DNA of 64,000 bases from Ruminococcus sp. NK3A76 (lineage in GTDB: Bacteria > Bacillota > Clostridia > Oscillospirales > Ruminococcaceae): the NCBI RefSeq assembly GCF_000686125.1, contig NZ_JMMA01000002.1, positions 1,550,001-1,614,000 of the forward strand. The letters run 5' to 3'. Of the stretch, positions 34,737 to 42,249 are shown piece by piece (positions within the stretch are counted from its first letter, which is position 1; each line of letters begins with the position of its first letter). The position numbers and the translations under genes are program-made. The notes beneath the pieces were generated by a model, which saw only the letters and a program-made list of their open reading frames with translations, was not told the origin of the DNA and did no database searches.

Positions 34737-37700
34737 ATGAAAATGAGAGAAGAAAGGCTTTTCTGTGACGGGTGGCAGTTTGCCAAATGCACGCTTGGAA
34801 CAGAATACGGCAGCGCTGAGGGCTTTAAGGCTGTTGACCTGCCGCACGACTGGCTGATATATAACACCAACGACCTGTACGAGACATCTACAGGCTGGTA
34901 TAAAAGAACGCTTACTGTCCCTGAGGACGGCAGGCGGACATCGCTGCGCTTTGACGGCGTGTATATGGACAGCAAGGTATATGTAAACGGCGTACAGGCT
35001 TTTGAATGGAAATACGGCTACACGCCTTTTGAAGCTGACCTGACCGACTACCTGAAAGCTGGAGAAAACGAGATAGCTGTAAGGGTAGACTATCAGTCGC
35101 CGAACTCACGCTGGTATTCGGGTGCAGGCATATACAGAAAAGTAACTCTCAAAAGATACGAACAGACACACTTCCTCACAGACGGAGTATATGTGAGCGC
35201 CGGCACAGACGGCAGGGTGACAGTCATTTCACAGACAGAGCGTCCTGAGGCTGAAACGGCAGAGCAGCTGAGCGTAAAGACGACAATATATTCACAATCC
35301 GGCGGCGAACGTGAGGAGGCAGCGGCTGTCACAAACAGCTGCAATGCATTTGACAAGAAAGCTCTCCCGGCTGAGATAGTAAGAGACGGTTTCAAATACA
35401 CACAGAACACACAAGTCCTTAGCATAAGCGAGCCTAAGCTCTGGAGCGTTGCTGACCCGCAGCTCTACATATTAAAGGCCGAGCTTTACAAGGGCGAGGA
35501 GCTTATCGACACATATGAGTGCGAATTCGGCTTCAGAAGTGCTGAATTTACAACTGACAAGGGCTTTCTGCTAAACGGCAGGAGGCTGAAGATACACGGT
35601 TCCTGCGAGCACCACGACCTCGGCGCTCTCGGTGCTGCATTCAACAAACACGCCATGAAAAGAAAGCTTTTAAAGCTGCGTGACATGGGCATCAACGCCA
35701 TCAGAACGAGCCACAACCCTCCTGCTGAGGAAATGCTTGAGCTTTGCGACAGAATGGGATTTCTTGTGCTTGACGAGGGCTTTGATATGTGGGAGCGAAG
35801 CAAGACAGAGTTTGACTATGCGAGGTTCTTCCCTGAATGGATAGACAAGGACATATGCTCATGGGTAAGGCGTGACAGGAACCACCCCTGCGTTATTGGC
35901 TGGAGCATAGGCAACGAGATATACGACACACACGCAAGCGAGCGTGGGCAGGAGATAACCTCGATGCTCGCAGCACTTGTAAGAAAGCATGACCCACTCT
36001 CAAACGGCGTGGTGACTATCGGCTCGAACTTCATGCAATGGGAAGGCGCTCAGAAGTGCGCTGACATATTAAAGACTGCCGGCTACAACTATGCCGAAAG
36101 GCTTTATGACAAGCAGCACGCAGAGCACCCTGACTGGGCGATATACGGTTCTGAGACATCGTCTGTAGTACAGAGCAGAGGGATATATCACTTCCCTCTT
36201 GAAGAAGCTATACTCTGTGACGACGACGAGCAGTGCTCGGCTCTTGGCAATTCAGCGCCTGCATGGGCTGCAAAGAACACGCTTGCCTGCATAATACCTG
36301 ACAGGGACGCTGATTACTGCGCAGGACAGTTTATATGGACAGGCTTTGACTACATTGGCGAGCCGACACCCTATTCAACAAAGAACAGCTACTTCGGGCA
36401 GATAGACACGGCAGGCTTTGAGAAGGACAGCTTCTACATATTCAAGGCCGAGTGGACTGACTACAAGAAAAAGCCGTTTATACACATATACCCCTACTGG
36501 GATTTCAACGAGGGGCAGGACATTGACATATGCGTAGTATCAAATGCGCCGTTCATAAGGCTATTCCTTAACGGTGTGCTTATCGGCGAAAAGGCGCTCG
36601 ACCACTATCACGGAAAGAGCCTGATACTCAACGTCAAGCACAAATACGAAAAGGGTACGCTCACGGCTGCTGCATATGACGAAAACGGAAGTGAGATAGC
36701 AAGAGACGAGAAATGCAGCTTCGGCGACTCGTATTCGCTTTCACTTGCAGCTGACAAGATGACAGCAAAGGCTGACGGCGAGGAGCTGTTCTTCATACAG
36801 ATCACTGCTAATGACAAGAACGGCATACCTGTAAACAATGCAGTTGACCGTGTGAATATCCAGGTCAGCGGCGAGGGCAGGCTCGTAGGTCTTGACAACG
36901 GTGATTCGACCGATTACGAGCAATACAAGACATCATCAAGGAGATTATTCTCAGGCAAGCTGCTTGCCATAATCGCAGCAACAAAGAATGCAGGCTGGAT
37001 AAAGATAAAGGCTTCATCACCCGGACTGGAGGGTGCAGAGCTTGAGCTCATGACGATATCCTGCACACCTGACGAGGGGATATCCGCAAACAGCAGTATA
37101 AGCACTTACACACCGGACTTTGAAAAGTTTGGTGCTGAGACACCTGTAAGAAAGATAGAGCTGACCGGCGATAGAAAGACATTTGACAAGGAGCATGACA
37201 CACTCAGCTTTAAGACAGAATGCAAGCCTGGCAATGCCACATACAAGGACGACATAACCTATCGCCTGACGACCGTTTCGGAAATAGACACGAACATCGC
37301 AGAAATAACAGAGCAGTCGGCAAACGGTGTGACTATCAGGTGCAAGGGCGACGGCGAGATATATCTCAGAGCACTTTGCAAAAACGGAAAGAAGAAGCCC
37401 TCGCTGATAAGCGTGCTTAAGCTCACGGCAGACGGGCTTGGCCAGGCATCGTTCGATGCATACAAAGACATCGTGGGCGGTCTTTTCACAAGAGGTGAAA
37501 GCGTTACAACAGGCATCGAGAGGGGCGTAAGCCTCAACGGGAAAGATGCTTATGCGGCATTTGACAATGTAGACTTCGGCAAGCACGGAAGTGACAGGAT
37601 GATCCTTCCGATATACATGAACAGGCAGACGCCTGTAAGCTTTGAGATATTTGACGGTACACCCGAAAGCGGCGAGCTGATAGGCTCATACGAATACTGC

Positions 37701-38195
37701 AAGCCTTCACAATGGCTGACATACAACGAGCCGGAGGTATTTGCACTTTCAAAGAAGCTGACCGGTATGCACACGATAAGCATACGTTCGTCAGACGGTT
37801 TTGAGATAAGAAGCATCAGCTTTAAAAAGCCTGATGTTGAATTCTCAGAGATAAACGCTTGTCTTTATGAAAACATATACGGCGACAGCTTTACTGTCGG
37901 CGAGGGTGAGATAACACACATCGGAAACAATGTCGTTATCGACTACGGCGAGTTTGACTTCACAGAGAAGCAGCCGGGCAGGCTTATCATCACAGGCCGC
38001 TCGGAGCTTGACATAAACTCGATTCACTTCAAGTTCACCAATAACGAGACAGCGCTGACTCTTTGCGAATTCAAGGGCAGCAGCGAATACACCGAGAGGG
38101 CATTTGACATAAGCGGCATAAGCGGCAAGGGCAGAGTTTCGTTCACTTTCCTGCCGGGAACCGACTTTGACCTCAGGTCATTCAGATTTGAATAA
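34737..38195 (+). CDS. Large GH2 glycoside hydrolase (beta-galactosidase-like) with long C-terminal extension
   Basis: The 1152-residue protein lacks a signal peptide. Residues 1-150 form the sugar-binding jelly roll (DLPHDWL, then SRWYSGAGIYR at 124-134). The immunoglobulin-like domain follows and the TIM barrel starts about 275. The acid/base is E394 in SIGNE and the nucleophile E473 in GSETSS. A DUF4982-like beta domain (about 580-660) and an Ig-like region with VNNAVDRVNI follow. The last ~450 residues contain two CBM6/galactose-binding-like stretches that I cannot assign firmly. Such enzymes release galactose or other beta-linked sugars from side chains of imported oligosaccharides; substrate is inferred. 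Confidence 0.9.
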   Translation: MKMREERLFCDGWQFAKCTLGTEYGSAEGFKAVDLPHDWLIYNTNDLYETSTGWYKRTLTVPEDGRRTSLRFDGVYMDSKVYVNGVQAFEWKYGYTPFEADLTDYLKAGENEIAVRVDYQSPNSRWYSGAGIYRKVTLKRYEQTHFLTDGVYVSAGTDGRVTVISQTERPEAETAEQLSVKTTIYSQSGGEREEAAAVTNSCNAFDKKALPAEIVRDGFKYTQNTQVLSISEPKLWSVADPQLYILKAELYKGEELIDTYECEFGFRSAEFTTDKGFLLNGRRLKIHGSCEHHDLGALGAAFNKHAMKRKLLKLRDMGINAIRTSHNPPAEEMLELCDRMGFLVLDEGFDMWERSKTEFDYARFFPEWIDKDICSWVRRDRNHPCVIGWSIGNEIYDTHASERGQEITSMLAALVRKHDPLSNGVVTIGSNFMQWEGAQKCADILKTAGYNYAERLYDKQHAEHPDWAIYGSETSSVVQSRGIYHFPLEEAILCDDDEQCSALGNSAPAWAAKNTLACIIPDRDADYCAGQFIWTGFDYIGEPTPYSTKNSYFGQIDTAGFEKDSFYIFKAEWTDYKKKPFIHIYPYWDFNEGQDIDICVVSNAPFIRLFLNGVLIGEKALDHYHGKSLILNVKHKYEKGTLTAAAYDENGSEIARDEKCSFGDSYSLSLAADKMTAKADGEELFFIQITANDKNGIPVNNAVDRVNIQVSGEGRLVGLDNGDSTDYEQYKTSSRRLFSGKLLAIIAATKNAGWIKIKASSPGLEGAELELMTISCTPDEGISANSSISTYTPDFEKFGAETPVRKIELTGDRKTFDKEHDTLSFKTECKPGNATYKDDITYRLTTVSEIDTNIAEITEQSANGVTIRCKGDGEIYLRALCKNGKKKPSLISVLKLTADGLGQASFDAYKDIVGGLFTRGESVTTGIERGVSLNGKDAYAAFDNVDFGKHGSDRMILPIYMNRQTPVSFEIFDGTPESGELIGSYEYCKPSQWLTYNEPEVFALSKKLTGMHTISIRSSDGFEIRSISFKKPDVEFSEINACLYENIYGDSFTVGEGEITHIGNNVVIDYGEFDFTEKQPGRLIITGRSELDINSIHFKFTNNETALTLCEFKGSSEYTERAFDISGISGKGRVSFTFLPGTDFDLRSFRFE

Positions 38196-38200
38196 AGCAC

Positions 38201-38233
38201 AAGGAGCACACACTGACGGTGTGCTCCTTTTCT
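38201..38233 (+). terminator. Intrinsic terminator of the GH2 gene
   Basis: AAGGAGCACAC (38201-38211) pairs with GTGTGCTCCTT (38219-38229), followed by TTCT, six bases after the stop codon. Confidence 0.88.
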
Positions 38234-38234
38234 A

Positions 38235-38263
38235 TTGACAAAACCTGTTTTACGGAGTATAAT
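38235..38263 (+). promoter_or_regulatory. Sigma-A consensus promoter of the 38.3 kb membrane protein
   Basis: TTGACA (38235-38240) and TATAAT (38258-38263) are 17 bp apart, immediately after the GH2 terminator. Confidence 0.85.
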
Positions 38264-38292
38264 ACTATCAAACTTCATTGGAGGTGCAATGT

Positions 38293-38823
38293 ATGGAACA
38301 GGGTCAAAACAGCATGACTGCCGGCGGCAAGCTGAGGATAGTATTATTCTGTGCTCTGATATTCTGGTGTATGTATCTTGCACTCGGATACACCTTTGAA
38401 TTCTCGGGGGTGCTCAGACATACCAATTTCATTGACACAGGCGAGATCAATGACATTTATGCTGACGGCGGTGACATCACCTGGGCGGTAGTTCTAATGG
38501 GGCATACAGCAAATGCAATGATAGCATTTACGATGCTTATACTATTTATAGGTGTCAGCCTTGTGACGCTGTTTTTCAGTGTTATCCCCACACTGCTGAT
38601 GACAGTAATAGGGCTCAGAAAAGGCTGTATCGTTTCAACGTTTGAATACACACTCACAAAAAGACTGCACACAGCAGGTGTTATCCTCTCGCTGATAGCC
38701 GGGGTGATAGTTACAAAGTTCACTGCACTGATACCGCTCATACTTCTGACGCTGTTATGGGCGCTGGTATTGCACATATATATGTCCAAGCTAAAGAAAA
38801 AAGCCGAGGAAGGGCTCGGCTGA
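38293..38823 (+). CDS. Four-helix membrane protein of unknown function
   Basis: From ATG 38293 (GGAGGTG six bases upstream) the protein has 176 residues. Hydrophobic segments occur at about 15-37, 68-95 (two closely spaced), 122-142 and 146-165, so four or five membrane helices are likely, with a short Lys-rich tail. I recognise no family and see no catalytic motif. It is a single-gene unit between GH2 and SGNH esterase genes, with its own promoter and a shared bidirectional terminator. Confidence 0.75.
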   Translation: MEQGQNSMTAGGKLRIVLFCALIFWCMYLALGYTFEFSGVLRHTNFIDTGEINDIYADGGDITWAVVLMGHTANAMIAFTMLILFIGVSLVTLFFSVIPTLLMTVIGLRKGCIVSTFEYTLTKRLHTAGVILSLIAGVIVTKFTALIPLILLTLLWALVLHIYMSKLKKKAEEGLG

Positions 38824-38831
38824 GAAATATC

Positions 38832-38861
38832 AAAGCCTGCGGAGATGATACCGCAGGCTTT
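38832..38861. terminator. Bidirectional terminator between converging genes
   Basis: A perfect 11-bp stem (AAAGCCTGCGG, 38832-38842 with 38851-38861) lies between the stop codons of the membrane protein (+) and the SGNH esterase (-). Confidence 0.85.
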
Positions 38862-38869
38862 GTGTATTA

Positions 38870-39955
38870 TTATGCAGTTATAAGAGAAACAAGGTAGAAC
38901 GGAACATTATTATCAGGCTGATCTGTGACCCTTATCTCGACTGTATGCTTTGAAGGCTTGTCTGCCTCGAAGACCTTTGTAAGGCAGATAAGATCGCCCC
39001 AATCCTCCTCGAAATTTGCGTCCAAGGTGACAGCGTTCTTCTCGTCGCCGTCGATTATCGCAAGGGCTACAGGTGCCGGGCGTTTTATTGTTCTGCGCCA
39101 CTGAACGCATATGACAGCAGCTTCGACCTCGGCCTTGAATGACGCACCGTTCTCGGTCGAGAACCAGCCGTTTTTAAAGATATCGGTGATATCCCTCTGC
39201 GGCTTGGAGTCAGCTGTGAAGCCTTTTATCTCGGGGGTGAAGTTTCTGTTATCAAAACGCTTTGCATTATCATACCTTGCCTTGGTAAGCGGCTTTTTGG
39301 GGAACTCAGCAGGCTCATCGGCAGGCTCGGAAGCTATCTCATCAAGTGCGTCGTTTACAAGCATTGCGATTATCTCCATACCCTTATCGTTGGGGTGAAG
39401 ACCATCGGCTGTGAGGTCATCACGCTTAAGCTCGCCGCTTTGCAGCCTCGGCCAGTCATAATCACGCACACTGACAGCAGGCACACCATAGTAAGCCGCC
39501 GCCTCATTATGTATCTCCTGAGCATTAAAGCCTGTATCATAGAAAAGGTTATTGATGACCATACAAGCAGGCTCGGTCTTATAGGTAAGTATCTTTCTCA
39601 GGCAGCTCTCATATGTCTCCTGAAAGTGCTTATCGTTATTATCATCGTTTACCGAGAACTCAACAAACACGATATCGGGGTCAAATCTGAGCACATCGTC
39701 ATAAAGTCTTGCTGCGCCGAACTGAGATGTGGTAGCGCCTATACCGCCGTTTACGAGGGTCATTTCTGACTTTGGGAACATCTCCTGAAAATGGGCAAAT
39801 ATACGGTTTACATATCTTTTGCTCTCATCACTTGCATTACAGCCCATAGTTATCGAGCCGCCGAGGAAGCCGACTGTGATATCCTCTCCCCTGCCTGCCT
39901 TTTCAAACAGCTTTTTAAAGCGGTAATTATTTCCCTTAACAGCGAATTCTGCCAT
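38870..39955 (-). CDS. SGNH/GDSL-family esterase with C-terminal beta domain
   Basis: The 361-residue protein has no signal peptide. The N-terminal SGNH domain carries GGSITMGC (catalytic Ser), GGIGATTSQFGAARL (block II Gly), the block III Asn in VEFSVNDDN, and DGLHPND with the catalytic Asp-His pair near residue 185. The C-terminal ~130 residues form a beta-rich domain of the sort seen in carbohydrate esterases. It is probably a second intracellular acetyl esterase for hemicellulose oligosaccharides and complements the CE2 enzyme. Single-gene unit with its own promoter. Confidence 0.88.
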   Translation of the reverse strand: MAEFAVKGNNYRFKKLFEKAGRGEDITVGFLGGSITMGCNASDESKRYVNRIFAHFQEMFPKSEMTLVNGGIGATTSQFGAARLYDDVLRFDPDIVFVEFSVNDDNNDKHFQETYESCLRKILTYKTEPACMVINNLFYDTGFNAQEIHNEAAAYYGVPAVSVRDYDWPRLQSGELKRDDLTADGLHPNDKGMEIIAMLVNDALDEIASEPADEPAEFPKKPLTKARYDNAKRFDNRNFTPEIKGFTADSKPQRDITDIFKNGWFSTENGASFKAEVEAAVICVQWRRTIKRPAPVALAIIDGDEKNAVTLDANFEEDWGDLICLTKVFEADKPSKHTVEIRVTDQPDNNVPFYLVSLITA

Positions 39956-40007
39956 AGTGTATCAGCTCCTTTTAAAAAATCGGATCATACGTCTCTTTGT
40001 AATACTA

Positions 40008-40037
40008 ATTATATCACATTCACAAGCCAAAAGTCAA
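40008..40037 (-). promoter_or_regulatory. Sigma-A-type promoter of the SGNH esterase
   Basis: TTGACT (40032-40037) and TATAAT (40008-40013) on the minus strand with an 18-bp spacer. Confidence 0.7.
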
Positions 40038-40064
40038 CAAAAAAATCGGTGCATAAGCACCGAT
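40038..40064 (-). terminator. Intrinsic terminator of the small lipoprotein gene
   Basis: ATCGGTGC and GCACCGAT (40057-40064 and 40045-40052) form an 8-bp stem followed by TTTTTTTG on the minus strand. Confidence 0.88.
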
Positions 40065-40082
40065 CATAATCATTATTCATTA

Positions 40083-40607
40083 TCAGCTCTCAAGAACCTT
40101 TTCAGCAGCGAGAGTTGCTGCATTTTTGAGCATTTTCTTTGATGCATTGCTGTTATCGGAAAGAGTAAGTGCAGCAGGCTCTTCATCGCCGAGCTCGACC
40201 TGCTCATAGTTGCTGCCAACGAGCTTATAGATCATCTCGCCCTCAACAGCCTTGGCAAAATCGCCGACCTTGACGCTTGAATTATCCTCATCAAAGTCAT
40301 AAACGGAGAAGAGATAGCAATCAGCATCTCCGACCTTTTCCAGACCCTTATAGCCATACTGTCTGTTCATACCCTTTTCGAGGGGGCATATCTTCTTGAC
40401 AGTGTTAATTATTGTATTGAATGCGCCGTTAGCTTCTTCAGGAAGCTCGCAGAGCTTTGCCCTATCGTCCTTGACAGCGTCTGTGACTACTGCCTGAGCC
40501 TTATTTGATGTTTCGTTATCGGAGACCGATCCTTCTCCCTTGAATGCACATGAACTGATCCCGACCATAACGCCTGCAAGTACAAGTGTCGCAACAAGTC
40601 TTTTCAT
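40083..40607 (-). CDS. Secreted lipoprotein of unknown function
   Basis: From ATG 40607 the product has 174 residues. It starts with a lipoprotein signal peptide (hydrophobic stretch then GISSC, Cys about 20). The mature part includes an acidic/Ser linker and a compact domain with paired segments around CPLEKGMNRQYGY and CYLFSVYDFDED. I do not recognise a family. The reading frame can be extended upstream, but that would pass through a region without an SD, and the lipobox position supports 40607. Single gene with its own promoter and terminator. Confidence 0.82.
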   Translation of the reverse strand: MKRLVATLVLAGVMVGISSCAFKGEGSVSDNETSNKAQAVVTDAVKDDRAKLCELPEEANGAFNTIINTVKKICPLEKGMNRQYGYKGLEKVGDADCYLFSVYDFDEDNSSVKVGDFAKAVEGEMIYKLVGSNYEQVELGDEEPAALTLSDNSNASKKMLKNAATLAAEKVLES

Positions 40608-40700
40608 TTCTATACTGCCTTTCATTTTTTTATATCTTTTTTCTTTTTTATATGATCTTTGTTTCACACATATCGGCACCTATCTTAAGAAACCTATTAA

Positions 40701-40729
40701 ATTATATCACATTCATCACATTCTGTAAA
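40701..40729 (-). promoter_or_regulatory. Sigma-A-type promoter of the lipoprotein gene
   Basis: TTTACA (40724-40729) and TATAAT (40701-40706) on the minus strand with a 17-bp spacer. The long leader (about 90 nt) is A/T rich. Confidence 0.65.
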
Positions 40730-40756
40730 TACATATAATATTTTTGTAACAAAAAA

Positions 40757-40789
40757 TCGCCGTTTGCTAAAATCATCAGCAAACGGCGA
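40757..40789. terminator. Strong terminator hairpin downstream of the phosphotransferase-like gene
   Basis: A perfect 12-bp stem (TCGCCGTTTGCT, 40757-40768 with 40778-40789) flanked by A6 and T6 runs lies 77 bp after the 40866 stop codon; it can work in both directions. Confidence 0.85.
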
Positions 40790-40865
40790 AAAAATATTTG
40801 TGCAATCAGTACAACAATTAATTACAAAGCTGTAACTTATGACCAAACAAGAATAACAAACATAA

Positions 40866-41624
40866 TTACGAATAATCTACAACATCTATCCAGCGCATAA
40901 GCAGCTCCTTCTCCTCGGGCTTGTTCTTTATAAGCTGTGCAGCAGCAACGATAGGCAGCCACTGCTGTACATACATCTTGGAAGTACCGCTCATAAGGCA
41001 ATACTTATCAAGGTATTTATCAGCTATCTCCGGGTGGTGGAGGCAGAGCAGCATATATGTCCTTGCGACATCAGCAGATGCGTTGCCCTGTCTTGCGTTA
41101 GACCAGTTGATAACATAAGTACCCTCATCATTGAAAATGATATTCTTAGGCTCGAAGCTGCCGTGGCAGAGCTTGATATGCTTAGGCATAGAGTCAAGGC
41201 GGGTAAGAAGCTCATATTTTTTTATCTCGTCTATCTGGCCTATGCTCTTTATCTGTCTTGCCATTTTATCCTTGAGCTTTGAAAGAAGCGGCATGAACTG
41301 TGCGTGTATCTCCATCTGGATATCTATCATACGGGTGATATAGGTATCCATCTTATCAGGGTTTTCAGCCATGAGCTGAGAAAGGGTCTTACCCTTTATC
41401 CAGTCATGCGAGATAGCCCATTTACCGTCAACTACGCCGACCTCATGCAGAACAGGCACCTTGATATCAGTATTTACCATTGTAGTCTCACATCTTGCAT
41501 GAGTAAGAGCTGCATAAAGGCACTTCTCTTTATACTCGGGCTTTTTATACACCCTTATAGATCTGTCGTCATCTTCATAAACATCATAGATATCGCCCTC
41601 AGCGATGAATTTTTTAAGCTCCAT
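40866..41624 (-). CDS. APH/choline-kinase-fold protein with altered active site (pseudo-phosphotransferase)
   Basis: The 252-residue protein has the two-lobed phosphotransferase fold of the aminoglycoside phosphotransferase/choline kinase group. The N-lobe strand with VYKKPEYKEK and the C-lobe segment HGSFEPKNIIF (154-164) followed by VINWSNARQG (171-180) and ADVARTYMLL are clear. In active members the loop reads HGDxHPxN and the next strand ends IDW; here the catalytic Asp is Ser156 and the metal-binding Asp is Asn173. Catalysis by the usual route is therefore unlikely. It may bind a ligand or a partner. It has its own promoter and a strong terminator. Confidence 0.85.
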   Translation of the reverse strand: MELKKFIAEGDIYDVYEDDDRSIRVYKKPEYKEKCLYAALTHARCETTMVNTDIKVPVLHEVGVVDGKWAISHDWIKGKTLSQLMAENPDKMDTYITRMIDIQMEIHAQFMPLLSKLKDKMARQIKSIGQIDEIKKYELLTRLDSMPKHIKLCHGSFEPKNIIFNDEGTYVINWSNARQGNASADVARTYMLLCLHHPEIADKYLDKYCLMSGTSKMYVQQWLPIVAAAQLIKNKPEEKELLMRWIDVVDYS

Positions 41625-41661
41625 AGCAATACTCCTTTATATTTTAGACAGTTGTCAAAAT

Positions 41662-41684
41662 AAACAAGGCATTATTCCTTGTTT
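41662..41684. promoter_or_regulatory. Palindrome in the leader of the pseudo-phosphotransferase gene
   Basis: AAACAAGG (41662-41669) and CCTTGTTT (41677-41684) form a perfect 8-bp inverted repeat just downstream of the promoter at 41696-41724, suitable as an operator or mRNA hairpin. Confidence 0.4.
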
Positions 41685-41695
41685 TGTTATACAAT

Positions 41696-41724
41696 AGTAT
41701 ACTACAAAGCATACAAAATGTCAA
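41696..41724 (-). promoter_or_regulatory. Sigma-A-type promoter of the pseudo-phosphotransferase gene
   Basis: TTGACA (41719-41724) and TATACT (41696-41701) on the minus strand, 17-bp spacer. Between here and the adhE promoter (about 41725-41950) I see no gene; the stretch is A/T rich. Confidence 0.8.
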
Positions 41725-41927
41725 GGCTTTTTCGTTAAAATCACTAATGTTTATACTTTGTTAAGATATAATATGCTTATAGGTAATTATTCGGACGGAG
41801 ATTTATTCATTTTAGATATACAGGATGATATCCTTATGTTGAAGATGCACAAAACACAATCTTTTCAAACGATACACTGATAATTCATTATTTGTTGAAA
41901 ATCAATAACACCACCATAAAAAAACAG

Positions 41928-41943
41928 ACTAAATGCCGTTAGT
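41928..41943. promoter_or_regulatory. Short palindrome upstream of the adhE promoter
   Basis: ACTAA and TTAGT form a 5-bp inverted repeat around ATGCCG, ending seven bases before the adhE -35 box. It is a possible activator or repressor site, supported only by position. Confidence 0.25.
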
Positions 41944-41950
41944 TTACTCA

Positions 41951-41979
41951 TTGACAAAAAAATAACAATCTGATATAAT
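41951..41979 (+). promoter_or_regulatory. Sigma-A consensus promoter of adhE
   Basis: TTGACA (41951-41956) and TATAAT (41974-41979) are exact consensus with a 17-bp spacer. A transcript from here would carry a leader of about 260 nt that contains fold-back repeat copy 2. Confidence 0.88.
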
Positions 41980-42023
41980 ACTATTATAAGGTAATGAAAC
42001 TTACATTATTATATGAGAAGTTA

Positions 42024-42214
42024 AGGCAATACCGCACAAAGACCGCCTATCGGCTTTGTAAGCATCTTACTATCATTTTCCGCCATATCACCCATTTCGG
42101 TCTCCGCATACTTTAGTATACGGAATATACGGTAGTATTCCTGCGGCAGATCCGGGTGATATGACAAAAGATCTGACTGCGTGATCTGCGCACGCTCCTT
42201 GTGCGGTATTGCCT
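42024..42214. repeat. Fold-back (MITE-like) repeat, copy 2, in the adhE leader
   Basis: The element is 191 bp with perfect 14-bp terminal inverted repeats (AGGCAATACCGCAC and complement). The interior is also self-complementary: CCGCCATATCACCC near 42081 pairs with GGGTGATATG near 42154, and GTATACTTTAGTATAC-like sequence forms the tip. It is inverted relative to copy 1. On the minus strand an 82-codon frame stays open through it, but copy 1 breaks that frame, so it is not treated as a gene. It lies between the adhE promoter and the adhE SD. Confidence 0.85.
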
Positions 42215-42249
42215 GAAAATGCAGTTGTTTATTAACGGAGGTAAATGAC

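Noticed and set aside
37017-37586. 189-codon minus-strand frame inside the GH2 gene
   Set aside because: Antisense shadow without SD or motif; the plus-strand gene continues through it with consistent domains.
40866-41624. Aminoglycoside resistance phosphotransferase
   Set aside because: The fold is similar, but both essential aspartates are replaced and the context has no resistance or mobile genes.
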